This document shows, in pieces, positions 11,790-22,875 of a stretch of DNA of 64,000 nucleotides. The position numbers and the translations under genes are program-made. The notes under the pieces are model-generated. The model did no database searches and had not been told where the DNA came from. It worked only from the letters and a program-made list of their open reading frames with translations. Numbering within the stretch: position 1 is the first letter of the stretch; every line of letters begins with the position of its first letter. Location of the stretch: the NCBI GenBank assembly GCA_028564705.1, contig JAPXFQ010001341.1, forward strand, positions 1,013,250-1,077,249, given 5' to 3'. Source of the DNA: Apricaphanius iberus (Eukaryota; Chordata; Actinopteri; Cyprinodontiformes; Aphaniidae).

Positions 11790-12010
11790 CCGATGGCTCA
11801 AGCTACAGTGCTGGTACTTGGCCTACATTGTGCAGCACTCAGAAATAGTTCCAGTATTGAATATTTGCAAGGTACAAAAAACAAATAAATTAAATGTAAT
11901 GAAGCAGGTAAAACCAAGGTTATCTTTCCAGCAGAACAATAACCCTAAACATTCAGTCAGAGCTAAAATGGAGGGTTTTAATCAAAGATTTATGTGTAAG
12001 AATGGCATAA
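11790..12010 (+). mobile_element. Tc1-like transposase remnant, left part
   Basis: The plus-strand frame reads LSFQQNNNPKHSVRAKMEGF at about 11917-11976. This matches the segment around the second catalytic aspartate of Tc1/mariner transposases (FQQDNDPKHT), with the catalytic D replaced by N. The protein continues after an inserted element, at 12664. Inactive. Confidence 0.75.
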
Positions 12011-12665
12011 GCCTAGTTTAGACTTCTCCATCAGAAAGTTTGTAAAAAGGACTTATTGACGGAGATGTTTTTCATTTATACCTCTCTGTTGGTGTGTCAG
12101 TGTTTCAAAGCAATTCCTCACCAAGACAGCAGGGGGTGCTGACTTTTTATGGTGGGTCTGACTACCATTGCAGTGTCGTTTCTGGTTAACTATAGTTAAT
12201 TTTCTTCCGCTTTGGAACATATTCCCCCAAAAAGGAGCAATGGACGACAGAAAATAAGTTTTTATTGAGCTGTAAAGATCTTTACTAGAAGTGCAGCTCA
12301 TAGAATACTCTAAAAACCCATGTAAACAAACAAAGTAGTTTATTTTGTGGTTTTCCTACACTTCCTTGTGTTCAAAATCACCAAAAGACCAAATTATATA
12401 AACTGTCCTTTCAATATAAAGCATGTATTTTCCAACTACTGGTTACAGTGACTATTGAGCACCTTTCTAGTGAAACAATCTCTGGCGGTTGCTGAGCTGA
12501 CCAATCACAAGCGTACGCTCTACGTTGATGGAGACGGATAGTTAGAAAACTGTGCTCTACTCGGTCCGTCCTTGCGTAGGTGGTATAGAGCCCTTGCATT
12601 GAAGGATAATGGCATTGCGTCAATCAGTTTCGACATTAACAGAGAAGTATAAACTAGGCTTTAGT
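12007..12665. mobile_element. about 650-bp terminal-inverted-repeat element, copy 1 (nested in Tc1)
   Basis: It begins AGCCTAGTTTAGACTTCT and ends AGAAGTATAAACTAGGCT, giving inverted ends of 18 bp with one mismatch. The flanks are ATA on the left and TTA on the right, compatible with a degraded 3-bp TWA target duplication. The whole length aligns with 46567-47242. Shared blocks include GGAGCAATGGA, TTTACTAGAAGTGCAGCTCA and TGACCAATCACA. No transposase is present; this is a nonautonomous element, perhaps PIF/Harbinger-like from the TWA target. Minus-strand open frames are conserved between copies (see findings). Confidence 0.8.
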
Positions 12666-12730
12666 CAGCGTTCACCTCCAGATCTAAATCTAACCAAGAA
12701 TATTTGGCAAGTCATTAAAGTTGATGTTCT
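12664..12730 (+). mobile_element. Tc1-like transposase remnant, right part
   Basis: The frame reads SPPDLNLTKNIWQVIKVDV from about 12671, matching the SPDLNPIENLW segment that carries the last catalytic acid of Tc1 transposases; E is replaced by K here. With 11790-12010 it makes one dead transposase split by the inverted-repeat element between its second and third catalytic motifs. A poly(A) run follows at 12750-12768. Confidence 0.75.
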
Positions 12731-12927
12731 AGTCTGACTAGGAATGGACAAAAAAAAAAAAAAAAAACTGTAGACCCAGAAAGATTTACAGCTCTAGATG
12801 GTGTGAAAGGTGGCCGTTTGAATCCGTATTGACTCAGTAGTGTTTTGCAAGAGTACTTTTATGGGTTTATTTGATAAAAATGGGAGACCAATGAGTCCTT
12901 TTCCCTTTTGGTCTTGGTCTGTTAAAT

Positions 12928-13048
12928 CCATCCATTTTCTTAACCGCTCAATCCTTTATGGTTTGCGGGGGTGCTGGTGCCTATCTCCAGCTGTCAACGG
13001 GTGAGAGGCGGGGTACACCCTGGACAGGTCGCCAGTCCATCACAGGGC
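12928..13048 (-). mobile_element. SINE/LINE-tail insertion with a perfect 12-bp target duplication
   Basis: Reversed copy of the (TGGA)-tailed domain: TCCATCCATTTTCTTAACCG at the left, then the TATCTCCAGCTGTC and GGGTACACCCTGGACAGG segments, ending in CATCACAGGGC. It is flanked by GGTCTGTTAAAT at 12916-12927 and 13049-13060, identical over 12 bp, so its boundaries are firm. It lacks the tRNA-like head, that is, it is 5'-truncated. Confidence 0.9.
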
Positions 13049-13060
13049 GGTCTGTTAAAT

Positions 13061-14775
13061 AAAACACCAAAAAAAACAATGAAATTTGGGGTGGAAATGA
13101 TCAAATCTTAAACGGTTTTTCGTTATCCACTAGAAAACATTTTTCATTGCATCAACAGCCGCATCAAACTCCAAAGAAAGAATACTTTATGAGCTCAATG
13201 ATGAATAGTTTGAGCGGAAAGAACAAAATGAGGTCATTCATCTGTCAGCATTGCTTGTTAAGATCTGGTCTTTCCTGAGAAACTTCATTCTGTGGAGGAC
13301 CACAGGAAAACCAGCATCTGACCTCAAGAAATCCCCCGTCCGTTGGGACAAAAATAACCACATAAATCTCCTACTTTCACTATGACCCTGGATACATTTA
13401 TACAATTCTCAGGAAAATCACTGTTACTTGTCTAAATTTTATTTTAACAGCCAAAGAAATGTGACTCATGGAGAAGCGACGTCAGCAGATACCGTTTCAT
13501 AGTCTGTCACAATAAACAGAAAAACTGAGAGAGGTGACGAGAAGGAAGACGGGAGAAGGAAGCCTCTCTGAGCGGAAAAAGGGAATGTGAAAGATGATGG
13601 GGGAGATAAAAATCACAACTGTGGGAATCACCGCAGGTGTGGGTTTGATCATATAAGTTGGCGAACTTCAGTTGAACTCGTACAATGTCTTGTAGGCTTA
13701 GCAGGTGCAGGAGTCAAACCTAGTTCAAAGAACAAGAACAGGCACAAATATTTCAGCTTGGATTTCCTCATTTCCAGAGGACCTGTAATCGCAGAAAACG
13801 AATTTCAAAAATTTCAAAACCGATACCAAAGCTGAACTTTAGAACTCACTAAGAAGCGAGCGAAACACTCCCAGATGTCCAATAGGTCCACACAGACACA
13901 GCATTGCGTGTGCACAGGTTAACCTGTAGGGTATGGTAGCTAAAAAAAAACATATAAATAATATATATCAACAGCCTCTTTGAAGCAGCCAAGAAACTTT
14001 TTCAGCTTTCATGTGAAACAGACATGACCTGACATGAAAGGGAGCAGTTCATTCGGCACATATGAAAGAATATGCAGCATGTAATTTTGGACGCACACAC
14101 ACACGCCCTAATGCTGCTGAAGTGGCCAACAGCACCATCTAACTCTTAGAACATAACGTCTGCACCAGAAAAACAGGAAAAACTAACAGTCATTATTATT
14201 ATTATTAGTATAAAAAAATATCTAAATTACAACTAAAGGCATCGATAAATGCAGAATGCTAATAAATTATGAATAAAATAAAAAACACTTTCTCCCGTAA
14301 CTAACAGAGGACTTGGAAGTTCATTTCCACCCCATTAGAAGAAACATGATCTTTTTCACAGATAATCTTAATGCTTTCTTGTGTAATAAATGAGACTGAT
14401 CGAATAGTGGAAACTGGAGCTAAGTATTGATGAACTGGATCTCAGCAGCTCACTGATCAATACAAGGAAGGGGCTAATGAATGAAAATGTCCTGCTGTGC
14501 GTTAGTTTTGAGCTGATGGACGGAGGAGGGTCAGAGGGTTATAAATTATTTAAAAACAGAAAAGCAAAGGAACATAAATAGGGATGTTGACGGAAAACAA
14601 CGTGGAGTCCAAGATGAGCGGGAGCCGGGGAAGGTTGTATGTTGTATGTTAATGACTCATTTTAATCTAAGGTAATTATTTTTTAAAGTTTGTAACCCAT
14701 TATATTTTATCCATGCCCATTTAGAGCTGCAGTTCGTGTGATTTTCTGTTCTCTTCCTGCTGATCATCTCACACG
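13061..14775. other. unrecognised sequence
   Basis: No gene supported. Only short ACAC and ATT runs (about 14092-14104 and 14192-14206). Confidence 0.45.
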
Positions 14776-14945
14776 GGGCCGGTGTCCTGCAGCTTCTAGA
14801 TGTATCTCTGTTTCAACACACCTGGATTAAATAATTAGGTCCTCAGCATGACTCTGGAAAACCTGGCTGTTTGCTGAGGAGGACATTACACCATTTTTTC
14901 CAGGTTTGTTGAACCAGAGACACAGCTAACACCACAGCCAGAGCG
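14776..14945. mobile_element. short hAT-like nonautonomous element fragment
   Basis: The internal sequence CGGTGTCCTGCAGCTTCTAG, then TTTCAACACACCTGGATTAAAT, then a mirrored GTTGAACCAGAGACACAGCT, is an internal inverted repeat. It resembles the element at 48353-48492 (CTGTCCTGCAACTTTTACAT and CCAACACACC). The outer ends are decayed, so limits are approximate. Confidence 0.5.
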
Positions 14946-14991
14946 TCGTCAGTTCTTTCAAAGAAGCGGTTGCTTTACCGTCGGTGCCGTC

Positions 14992-15279
14992 ATCTAAAGC
15001 AGTTGTTCCCAAAATTTGGTTCGGGGCCCCATATGGGGTCATTAATATTTAAGACTGGGGTAAAGAGGGCCTATTCAGAAATTAATCCAAATAGCAAAAG
15101 TGATGATGACAGAGGATATGCATTTAAAAATGTAAAACAGAGCTTAAATACAATCTATTTGCCAGTATATTGGCTATTGACTCCGTACAAATGTTTGTAT
15201 TCTCAACCAAAAGTGGGGGTTATGACCCGCTTTAATTTTTATTATGTGGGTGTAAAGTTTGGGAACCACTTATTTAAAA
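14992..15279. mobile_element. 270-bp hAT-type MITE with 8-bp target duplication
   Basis: The ends are CAGTTGTTCCCAAAATTTGG (from 15000) and AAAGTTTGGGAACCACTT (to 15271), which are imperfect inverted repeats of the CAGTGGTTCCCAAA type known from hAT elements. The flanking octamers ATCTAAAG (14992-14999) and ATTTAAAA (15272-15279) agree at 6 of 8 positions, as expected of an old 8-bp duplication. No transposase inside. Confidence 0.7.
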
Positions 15280-15680
15280 AGATGTAATACAACTTTCCCC
15301 CGACATGGGGAGAGGAAAAACAGGAAGTGTGCAAACAGAGAGAGATTTGTTAACAATAGAGGCGTTCCTCGTGCCCTTAAAGCCAGAAAACAACAGATAA
15401 CCAGATAACCTGGTTATTTCTAGCCGCCATCATTAAAAATGCAATTAGCAGTTGTGTGTTTCGCCTTGCTAGCCTTTTGTAATTCCTTCCCACATTTTGG
15501 ATAGGTCACCATAGGGAGATGGGGAGAAAGTGGTTCTTAGCAAGCACCAGCTCTGACCAAGCAACAATTTGGTGCTGGGTTAAGTATCGGTTTGGAAACA
15601 AGAAACAGGTAGTTTGGAGGTGGAAAACAAAGAACCGGCTAAGCCAGTGAATATTCTCATTCACCCGGGTCATGGTTATC
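15280..15680. other. unrecognised sequence
   Basis: No gene or repeat signal seen. Confidence 0.45.
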
Positions 15681-15902
15681 TCAAGGGAATTTAATTGAAT
15701 GCAACTGGATTTGGTAATTTGTCTTGGAAGATGTTTCACCTCTTATCCAAGAGGGTTCATCAGTTCCAGGCTGGGGCTGGCCAGGATCAGTCCCAGCCTG
15801 GTCAGTGGCGAACATGAACTAATGAAGCCTCTTGGATAAGAGGTGAAACGTCTTCCAAGACAAATCACCAAGTCCAGTTGCGTTCGATTGAAATTTCCTT
15901 GA
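15681..15902. repeat. foldback element with about 85-bp arms
   Basis: The left arm (15681-15766) runs TCAAGGGAATTTAATTGAAT... through TGTCTTGGAAGATGTTTCAC and CTCTTATCCAAGAGG to CATCAGTTC. The right arm (15817-15902) is its reverse complement with a small number of mismatches (for example GTGAAACGTCTTCCAAGACA). The centre is about 50 bp and contains CAGGCTGGGGCTGG / CCCAGCCTGGTC, a further small inverted pair. This is a compact foldback repeat, noncoding. Confidence 0.85.
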
Positions 15903-16327
15903 GACAAAGAACCGGCTCCAAGAAAGGCTCTAACGCAAAACAAGCACAGTGGAAAAGCAGTGCCAATCCACCCCATTTGACTTTGCCACTCCTCTTTAAA
16001 TCTCTGCCTAATTGTATGGTTAAAAGCACTGGTAGAAAGACATTAGTGTGGGTTGAACTTCCTCCTTTGCTCTGATCCTCCTCTGTATCCATGACCTCTC
16101 CTTCTCAGCTCCTCTAGAATGAAACGCTAGTAGTGACGACTTCAGCAACAAGCAAGGCAATACTTGTAGTGAATACTTGAACAACAAAGAGCGTGATCCT
16201 AGTATTTATGAGTTCAGCAACAAGGAAGGTGAAGATAGTAGTTCAAACTTCAGCAAAGAGAAGTGTGATTTTGGTAGTGAGGACTTCAGCAATGAGGAAA
16301 GCATGGAAGGACCAGGGCCTGGGATCC
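15903..16327. other. unrecognised sequence
   Basis: A run of CTTCAGCAA-containing segments about 50-60 bp apart (near 16140, 16203, 16249 and 16284) suggests a faint degenerate tandem repeat. No gene. Confidence 0.4.
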
Positions 16328-16928
16328 TTAGGCCACGTCCACACTAAGCCGGATAATGCCTTAAACGTATAAGTATTTAGTCTACAACCCCTTATCGTCC
16401 ACACTAAGGCGGCTTTGTTTGTGGTCTGTGGCCTGATGTGTTAGCTGGGTAAGAGAGCCGTCTAACTGTTATCTCAACGGCTAAATGAGCACGTCTGGAC
16501 GCAACTTATCTGGTCTCCGGCTAAATCAGAGCAGCAACGTCAATCAAATGCTGCATCCTAAATTGATGACGACAACAACGCGACAGCATTTAATGACAAC
16601 AGCAAAGATGGAGACGAGTCATGCTATGCTACTTCTTCTTTTGCAAATTCAGACGTTTGCAAAGTTAACCCTAACCTACTTGCGGATGAGAAGGCGACAC
16701 AGGAGGCGATCCAGGAGGCGCCGACAGCGACATAGATTATACGCGTCAATCTGTGTTCTTTTTGTTTTTCCCCGGGCATGCCCAGTACATGCATAGGTAG
16801 GCATTGGATTGCGCAATCATTATCTTAAACGGACCGTAAACGGGGCATAAATGCTCGTGTTGAGTGGATAACATTAGGCGTCTTACTCCCCGTTTAACCT
16901 TATCCGGCTTAGTGTGGACGTAGCCTTA
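16328..16928. mobile_element. Harbinger-like nonautonomous transposon with TTA duplications
   Basis: A 26-bp terminal inverted repeat runs GGCCACGTCCACACTAAGCC... at 16331-16356 and ...GGCTTAGTGTGGACGTAGCC at 16900-16925, with one mismatch. It is flanked directly by TTA on both sides (16328-16330, 16926-16928). Three-base TWA duplications are the hallmark of PIF/Harbinger transposition. The inside holds no intact transposase. A 103-codon open frame at 16485-16796 ends in an arginine-rich tract but is not a family I recognise. The interior is unusually CpG-rich. Confidence 0.8.
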
Positions 16929-16984
16929 GAGAACCTGTGAGGAAGAAACACAATCTAGGTAGTTGTCTGCTCTCAGAGAACAAA

Positions 16985-18135
16985 GGAGTGTAAAGGAGCC
17001 TCATTATACCAATAATGTTAACTACCACAACTATGCTGACGACACTCAGCTTTATATCTCAATGTCACCAGGTGATGTTGAACCCATCCGAATCCTCAAT
17101 AAATGCATTGAGGAAATTAACAGCTGAATGTCCCATAATTTCCTTCTGTTTAATAAAAACAAAACTGAAGAAGTTATCTTTGGAGCCAAAAAAAATTTGA
17201 ATACATATCAGTAATCAGCTTAAACAGACCTAACTAGACACTACCAACCAGGCCAGGAATCTAGGTGTAAAAATGGACTCAGACCTGAACCTCCAGCGTC
17301 ACATAAAGGCAATAACAAGGGCAGCTTTCTATCACCTGAGGGACAAGGAGACCTAGAAAAACTCATCCATTCATTTATCTCTAGCAGCTGTAACAGTATC
17401 TTCACAGGTCTACCTAAAAAAAAATAATCAGACAGCTGCAGCTGATCCAGAATGCTGCTGCTCGTGTCCTCACTAGAACCAGAAAAGTAGAACACATCAC
17501 CCCAGTTTTTAAGTCCTTACACTGGCTCCCTGTAGCTCAGAGAATAGACTTCAAAGTGATTTTATTAATTTATAAATCATTGAATGGGTTAGAACCAGAG
17601 TACATTACAGATGTGCTATCATGGTACAAACCATCCAGATCACTCAGATCCTTCAGCTCTAGTTTACTGATCGTCCCTAGAACCAGAACCAAGCATGGAG
17701 AAGCAGCTTTCCGTTTCTATGCTACTCAAATCTGGAACAAACTACCGTAAGAATGCAAAACTGCAGAGACACTGAACTCTTTTAAGTCTAAAATTAAAAC
17801 TTACCTATTTAGACTCGCCTATGAGTAACTGTTTCTACTAGCTTGTTTTTAATTGTCACACGAATTATAGTCTTGATTACTATAAATACTTTCTTGTGTT
17901 TTTCTTAAATTAAGAACTGTGAGCTTTTTCAGCGAGATCAGTTAGTGAATATAAACAGTTTTTACCTGCTTGTTCTTACATTGTTGTATTGTCCTGATTA
18001 TTATCTTATTGTAATTGCTTTTTTGTATTTTAATCATCAAATTGATTTATTTTGTGTTCCAGTGTAAAGTACTTTGAATTGCCTTGTGTTGAAAGTGTGC
18101 CATACAAATAAAATTGCCCTACCTTGCCTTATACC
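16985..18135 (+). mobile_element. Rex1-like LINE: RT palm to 3' end, inactivated
   Basis: The frame reads [17 protein letters not shown] with YADD at 17032-17043, then CIEEINS-stop-MSHNFLLFN, where a conserved W codon has become TGA. A second block (17520-17826) gives LHWLPVAQRIDFKVILLIYK, the LIVPRTRTKHGEAAF segment and QIWNKLP, then a stop and the terminal TYLFRLAYE. The 3' UTR contains AGTACTTTGAATTGCCTTGT and ends ACAAATAAAATTGCCCTACC near 18122. Several stops and frame changes make it dead. The clade call rests on resemblance only. Confidence 0.8.
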
Positions 18136-19937
18136 CTAAGAGGTTAACTGTTTGCAGCTAATCTGATTTCTACTGACTAGTTGCAGCTGGTGCAACACCT
18201 ACCTGCCACACCCTGCAAGGAAAAGGGTGAGGAGAACCAACACCAAACTGCACACACACCCAAAGAATCCAACACTCATCTGTTTTTAAATATGTTTTAC
18301 ATATGGTTGCTTTTTAAAATCTTTTAGCCTGCTTCAAATTCCTGGAAAGATTATATTTAACTGATTTCTTGATTCTGCAGGTCTGAAAGTCTTTAGCCTG
18401 AGTTTGGATAAAATAAACTTAGCAACATAATTTCTGTAGGGCTGCTGTTGTTATTGAAATGAATGAACTGCTGACACTGTGGATCTGAACCAGAACTCTG
18501 TAGGTGCTATAAGGTCTGGAATTGGTGTAATATGACTAACCCAGTAAAGACCAAAACCATGAGCAATGACTGCACTTGTTAGTGCCAGGCCAAGAAACCT
18601 GCTTTCAGAGCACTAATTTATGTTTATGTCTTTTAATTTTCACCCAAGACTTTCCATCAATCTTCTTAAGCACCTTGGGGTCCAAAATGAAGGCTTGTAG
18701 AGAAACATTTTAGCAGCTTGGGGGTGAATTTAAAAAAGAATCAGAAAAATCTAACATTTTCTAGGGGGGAAGTAGTGGTTAATTTCTAAGAATGAAATTT
18801 GGATCAACTTGGACGATAACCAAAAGAAAATAAAGGAAATAAGGAAGACATAACAAAAGAAAACCAAAGGAGGTGCTGTGTATCAGATTTGGGTTTTGGC
18901 TGTATTAGCCAACCTCCCCTATCAGCCCATTAACATCTAAATTGTTGAGGGAAAACTTTGTTTCTTTATCGCCACCATCAAGCACTCACAGGGACTATTT
19001 TGACTCCACTTGCCCCCTGGTTATTGGGCTCTTATCAGCCTTCATGGAGGAACAATGCCTTCTTTCTTTCTTCATCCCTCCCTCTCTGTTCTGTTCTTTC
19101 TTTCTCTACTCGTCTTCCTCAGCCTCTCTCCATCTGCGGTATGCACATTTCCAACCACAAGGTTTGAAGTCGGACTGGAGGGGAGCTAATTACAATGGAA
19201 AAGAGAGCAAGAAGCAGAGGGAGGAAAAAAGTGATAGGGGGAAGAGAGGAGGGGGAGTAAAGAAGCACAACAAAAGAGCAGGGCTGTTGTTTATTAACAG
19301 AAGAAAGACAAAAGTCACATGATGTACTCTCAAGAGATGTGTAGCCGAAGAGCCATATCTCAGCATGACATAAGCAACGACAGACAGGCGGCTTTGAGGT
19401 CAGTTTTGGATTTTTAACAAAAGCAGAAAAAATTCTTGGTCCATGATGAGATTCTCAGATTTTGCTTGATTAAAGATTTGAATTCTGTGCAGCTGGAAGG
19501 GCTTCAACTGATCTATTCAGACATGCAAACCCCGACTCTTCTTTCTGCATAAACATCAGATTTTAACTCAGACAATTAACAAACTAAATGATAGTTTAAA
19601 CTGGGTTTTATCATAAATATAATATAAATTAGATTTTATGTCATAAAACTTTATGTCAAGATTGTGGGGTGTTGCGTTTTAGGATTGCATCTGTATTTAG
19701 ATTATTTCCGTGTTGTTTTACTTCCTAAAGCTGACTAAAAATGGTAAAAACAAATTCCACATTTTCATATTTATTTTTATGGTTTTGTGGCAAGAGTGGC
19801 CTTTATTTAAAAGTGGATGATGTGGGGGAGATGGGTGTTAGATATTTGGTGGAAATGCAGTTTTTCGCTATTAGTTGTTAAAGGATTGCTTATGGCAATC
19901 GATAAGATTAATAATAGGAACTAATAATAGCCATCAT
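18136..19937. other. unrecognised sequence
   Basis: No gene supported. A 126-codon open frame at 18942-19322 is a low-complexity artefact of a TCTTTCTTT / GAGGAAAAAA purine-pyrimidine tract. Confidence 0.45.
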
Positions 19938-19943
19938 ATCTCC

Positions 19944-20023
<80 letters not shown>
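19938..20023. repeat. (CT)n(TA)n microsatellite
   Basis: About 12 CT units are followed by about 28 TA units with one TATG interruption near 19983. Confidence 0.95.
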
Positions 20024-20025
<2 letters not shown>

Positions 20026-21699
20026 ATCTAGACGTGTATTGAACATAAAACCATGCCACTATCTATGTATGCTGAGTGACTTTCCAAAATACAAAAGTTT
20101 ATTTACAAAAGAACAAAAAGACAAACATTTATTCACCCAAGCTAGAAACAAACACACTATATAAATAAATATGCAATAAAAATAGAAACCATAAATTCTG
20201 ATTTAATAGTTCTGGAAGAGTCTGGATGCTTTTAAGAAGAAGGCATATGCAATGTTGGAATGGGAGCTAAATTGGTTTAAATAAAATAGAACCACTGATT
20301 TATGTCTAAACCAATAAACAATGTAAGAAAAATAAAAGTTTTTTGGATTAAGAAACGTTTTTGTTTTAAAAATTATCTGGATGAAAAAAAATCTGGGTAA
20401 GAAGTCATTTACCTTTGGAAAATTACTTTATTATAGCTTGATCACGGCAGTAAACAATCTAATTTTGATGCATTAAGGCGGATTCAAACAAGGCTAATAA
20501 GATTCGTCTTCTGTTCTTAAACAATCTACTTTGAACTGGTCTCTATTTTGACATTGTGAAGGCCTAAACTAGACATGTGCGGCTTATCTTAGCATATAGC
20601 TTCCTGGTAACCCACGTGGCAAGGTTTGGAGCCACTAATACATTTATTGAACATTAAACAAAGAAAAGGAAACTCCTTTTGGATTGTGTAACTCATATTG
20701 CAGGATCTAAAGGACTCTCGGTCGGGAAAATCTTTTAAAACACCGCATAAAACTTCAGGCTAAATGCCTGTCTGTACTCAAACAAAAAGCAGATAAAATA
20801 TTACTCACAGCAACAAATCACAGTGAAGCAAAACCCATCTTATTTTTCCTAAACTAATTTTGCCTCTGCCCAAAACAACCTTTTGAACGTTGAAAGTTGT
20901 TTAGGGTTCTCCGTGTCGATGGGGTCGGGTAGGGTGGGTGGGGTGTCAGATGACGTTAGCCTAGCAGGCTAATAATGGCTGCAGTAGCTAGTTAACAGTG
21001 AACCTGATAGCCGTTGGAGATGCAGGTAGCTCGTTCTACAATTTGGCTAAGCAGCGATCAGCTCCAGCTTTCATTCACTGGACAGTACCTTTTGGCAGAT
21101 TTCTCCAACCAGGCGGGTCAGCTCATGGATCCCCTCTCCGGAGGTCTGAAACTCAGGGAACGTTTTGGTGGGTTTTGAGGATAAAACAAAGGCTTTGTAT
21201 CATCAATTTACCTGATCAGCAGTCTTTGAGTCCCTTGGAGTGAGTTTCTCCCAGAAACTGGTGCTTTCCTTCACAAGCGAAGAAAGATGGTTGATGCACG
21301 TCTTCTTATAGCTAGCTGGCCGAGCTTCTTAGGAGAAGGATTTACTTCTGGCGGAAGGTTCCTAATATAGACTCTGCGGACTCTTGTAGGAGTAGGGTTT
21401 CTTTTCTCTTGTGGAGCTAGGATGCGGATTAGTGCCACCCGATGGCTGTGTGTGGCTCAACATGGGAAATGATATGTATGAGGTTGACGAGGACGCTGCC
21501 TGTCACCTAGCTTTCTGATTGGCTACACACCACATTCAACAGGTTGAATGCTGGTTTGTCCTTGCAACATGCCACACACATTACGATATCGGCCAAGACA
21601 ATCCAAGGCCTGGTTTAAACGGCACGATATTTAGGCCAATTTTGGGTAGGATTCTCCTCTTCTAACAATCACAAGGGCGCCCTGACTATCAGAATGGTT
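20024..21699. other. unrecognised sequence, GC-richer in 20900-21650
   Basis: No protein family recognised. The second half has higher GC than the surroundings. It contains AAGGCCTGGTTTAAACGGCA (21608-21627) and AAGGGCGCCCTGACTATC (from 21673), which resemble stretches near 26036 (AAGGATGCCCTGATTATC) and, reversed, 26630-26650. These may be terminal pieces of one unclassified transposon family. Confidence 0.35.
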
Positions 21700-21713
21700 C
21701 TTAAAGGGGAAGT

Positions 21714-21850
21714 ATCTTTTTTTTCAACCTGGACCTCATTTTTAGCATACATTATGTTCATTCACTAACCAAGAAAAATTTGGAGTCACTATTAGTTTAT
21801 ATCAAGTCGCGATCAGCATATGTCCATATAATGGGACTTAATAGGGGCAT
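21714..21850 (+). repeat. dispersed repeat B, copy 1
   Basis: Contains TTTGGAGTCAC, then AGTCGCGATCAGCATATGTC and ATGGGACTTAATAGGG. The order matches 37870-38025 (TTTGGAGCCAC, AGTCGCGATCATCACATAGC, ATGGGAGTTAATGGGG). An interspersed repeat of unknown class. Confidence 0.5.
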
Positions 21851-21860
21851 GGCAAGTTCT

Positions 21861-22734
21861 TTCTCTAAATAATGCATTATCTGCCACAAAATTCCTTAAT
21901 CTCACCAATGTTTTATGACTCAGTAGAACTATTTCACCGTGATTTCAGAGTGTCTCAGAGGTGCTGCGCTTTTGTCATCCGGGTTGTTTTACAGGCTTTT
22001 AATCCAACTACACTTACACGCATATTCAATAACGTCACTGCCGTACTCCATCCCATTTGTAGTCTAAGCAGGACTTCCACTCTGTGTTCTGCGGTGGTCA
22101 GTTAGACAAAACTTACCATTGCAGACATCAACATGTTTTGCATTTGCATGCTTTGCAAAAAACATTGCACAAACGATTGGACCAAAACCAATTGGACAAA
22201 ATTCATCTTCCACAGGCCTCCTTTCTGCAACCTACACAGACTAGAGCTGAGATTGCGGGTGCCTGCAACGTCATTAAAATCAATGTTTAGTATACAATGG
22301 AAAAGGCTGAATTAAGAGCTTGGACAAACCCCAGAAGACAACAAAAAGCACCTCCAAGACGCTCCGAACTCACAGGGGTTAGGGCTGGCCAAGGTTTTTG
22401 GTTCATTTATAGACACAGCACATCAGTGCTGCATTTTTTACTTAAAAAAGATGAGATGAGGAAAAAACTATTTGAGAACACAGTCTGTGTTCTATTTCAG
22501 TCCTCCTGAAATAGGACTGAGACAGCATTTTTTCGATAAAACAGCTCACAAGGCGTAAAATTGGGAGACCATTGGAAATCCATTGAAAAACTGTGTGAAT
22601 GAGACCTTTAAAAAGTAATTAAATCCTTAATTAACTGTGATTATCTGTTGGTTCAATTGAACTAAACACACCCAGGTCTGATATGAATGAATAAAGTACC
22701 GAAACAGAACCGCTCTGAATTCAATCAGTTCACA
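21861..22734. other. unrecognised sequence
   Basis: Only short overlapping open frames without recognised motifs. Confidence 0.4.
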
Positions 22735-22875
22735 ATGCCCAGATCTAATGAAATTCCGAAACAGATGAAAAACAAATTCAATGACTTTTATCAGTCTGGA
22801 AAAGGATCATACACTAATTTCAAAGGCTTTTTGAAACCTCAGAGAACCATGGAAAGAGACAATTGGCCCTTTTCC
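22735..22875 (+). mobile_element. Tc1-like transposase N-terminal remnant
   Basis: Starting at the ATG at 22735 the frame reads MPRSNEIPKQMKNKFNDFYQ, SGKGSYTNFKGF and PQRTM. This matches the N-terminal helix-turn-helix of Tc1-like transposases (MP+S+EI..QM+.K....Y.SGKGYK.IS..L..Q+TT). The DNA-binding core is already altered, and no DDE domain follows in frame. Confidence 0.7.

Noticed and set aside
18942..19322. 126-codon plus-strand open frame
   Set aside because: Runs through polypyrimidine and polypurine tracts; the translation is low-complexity.
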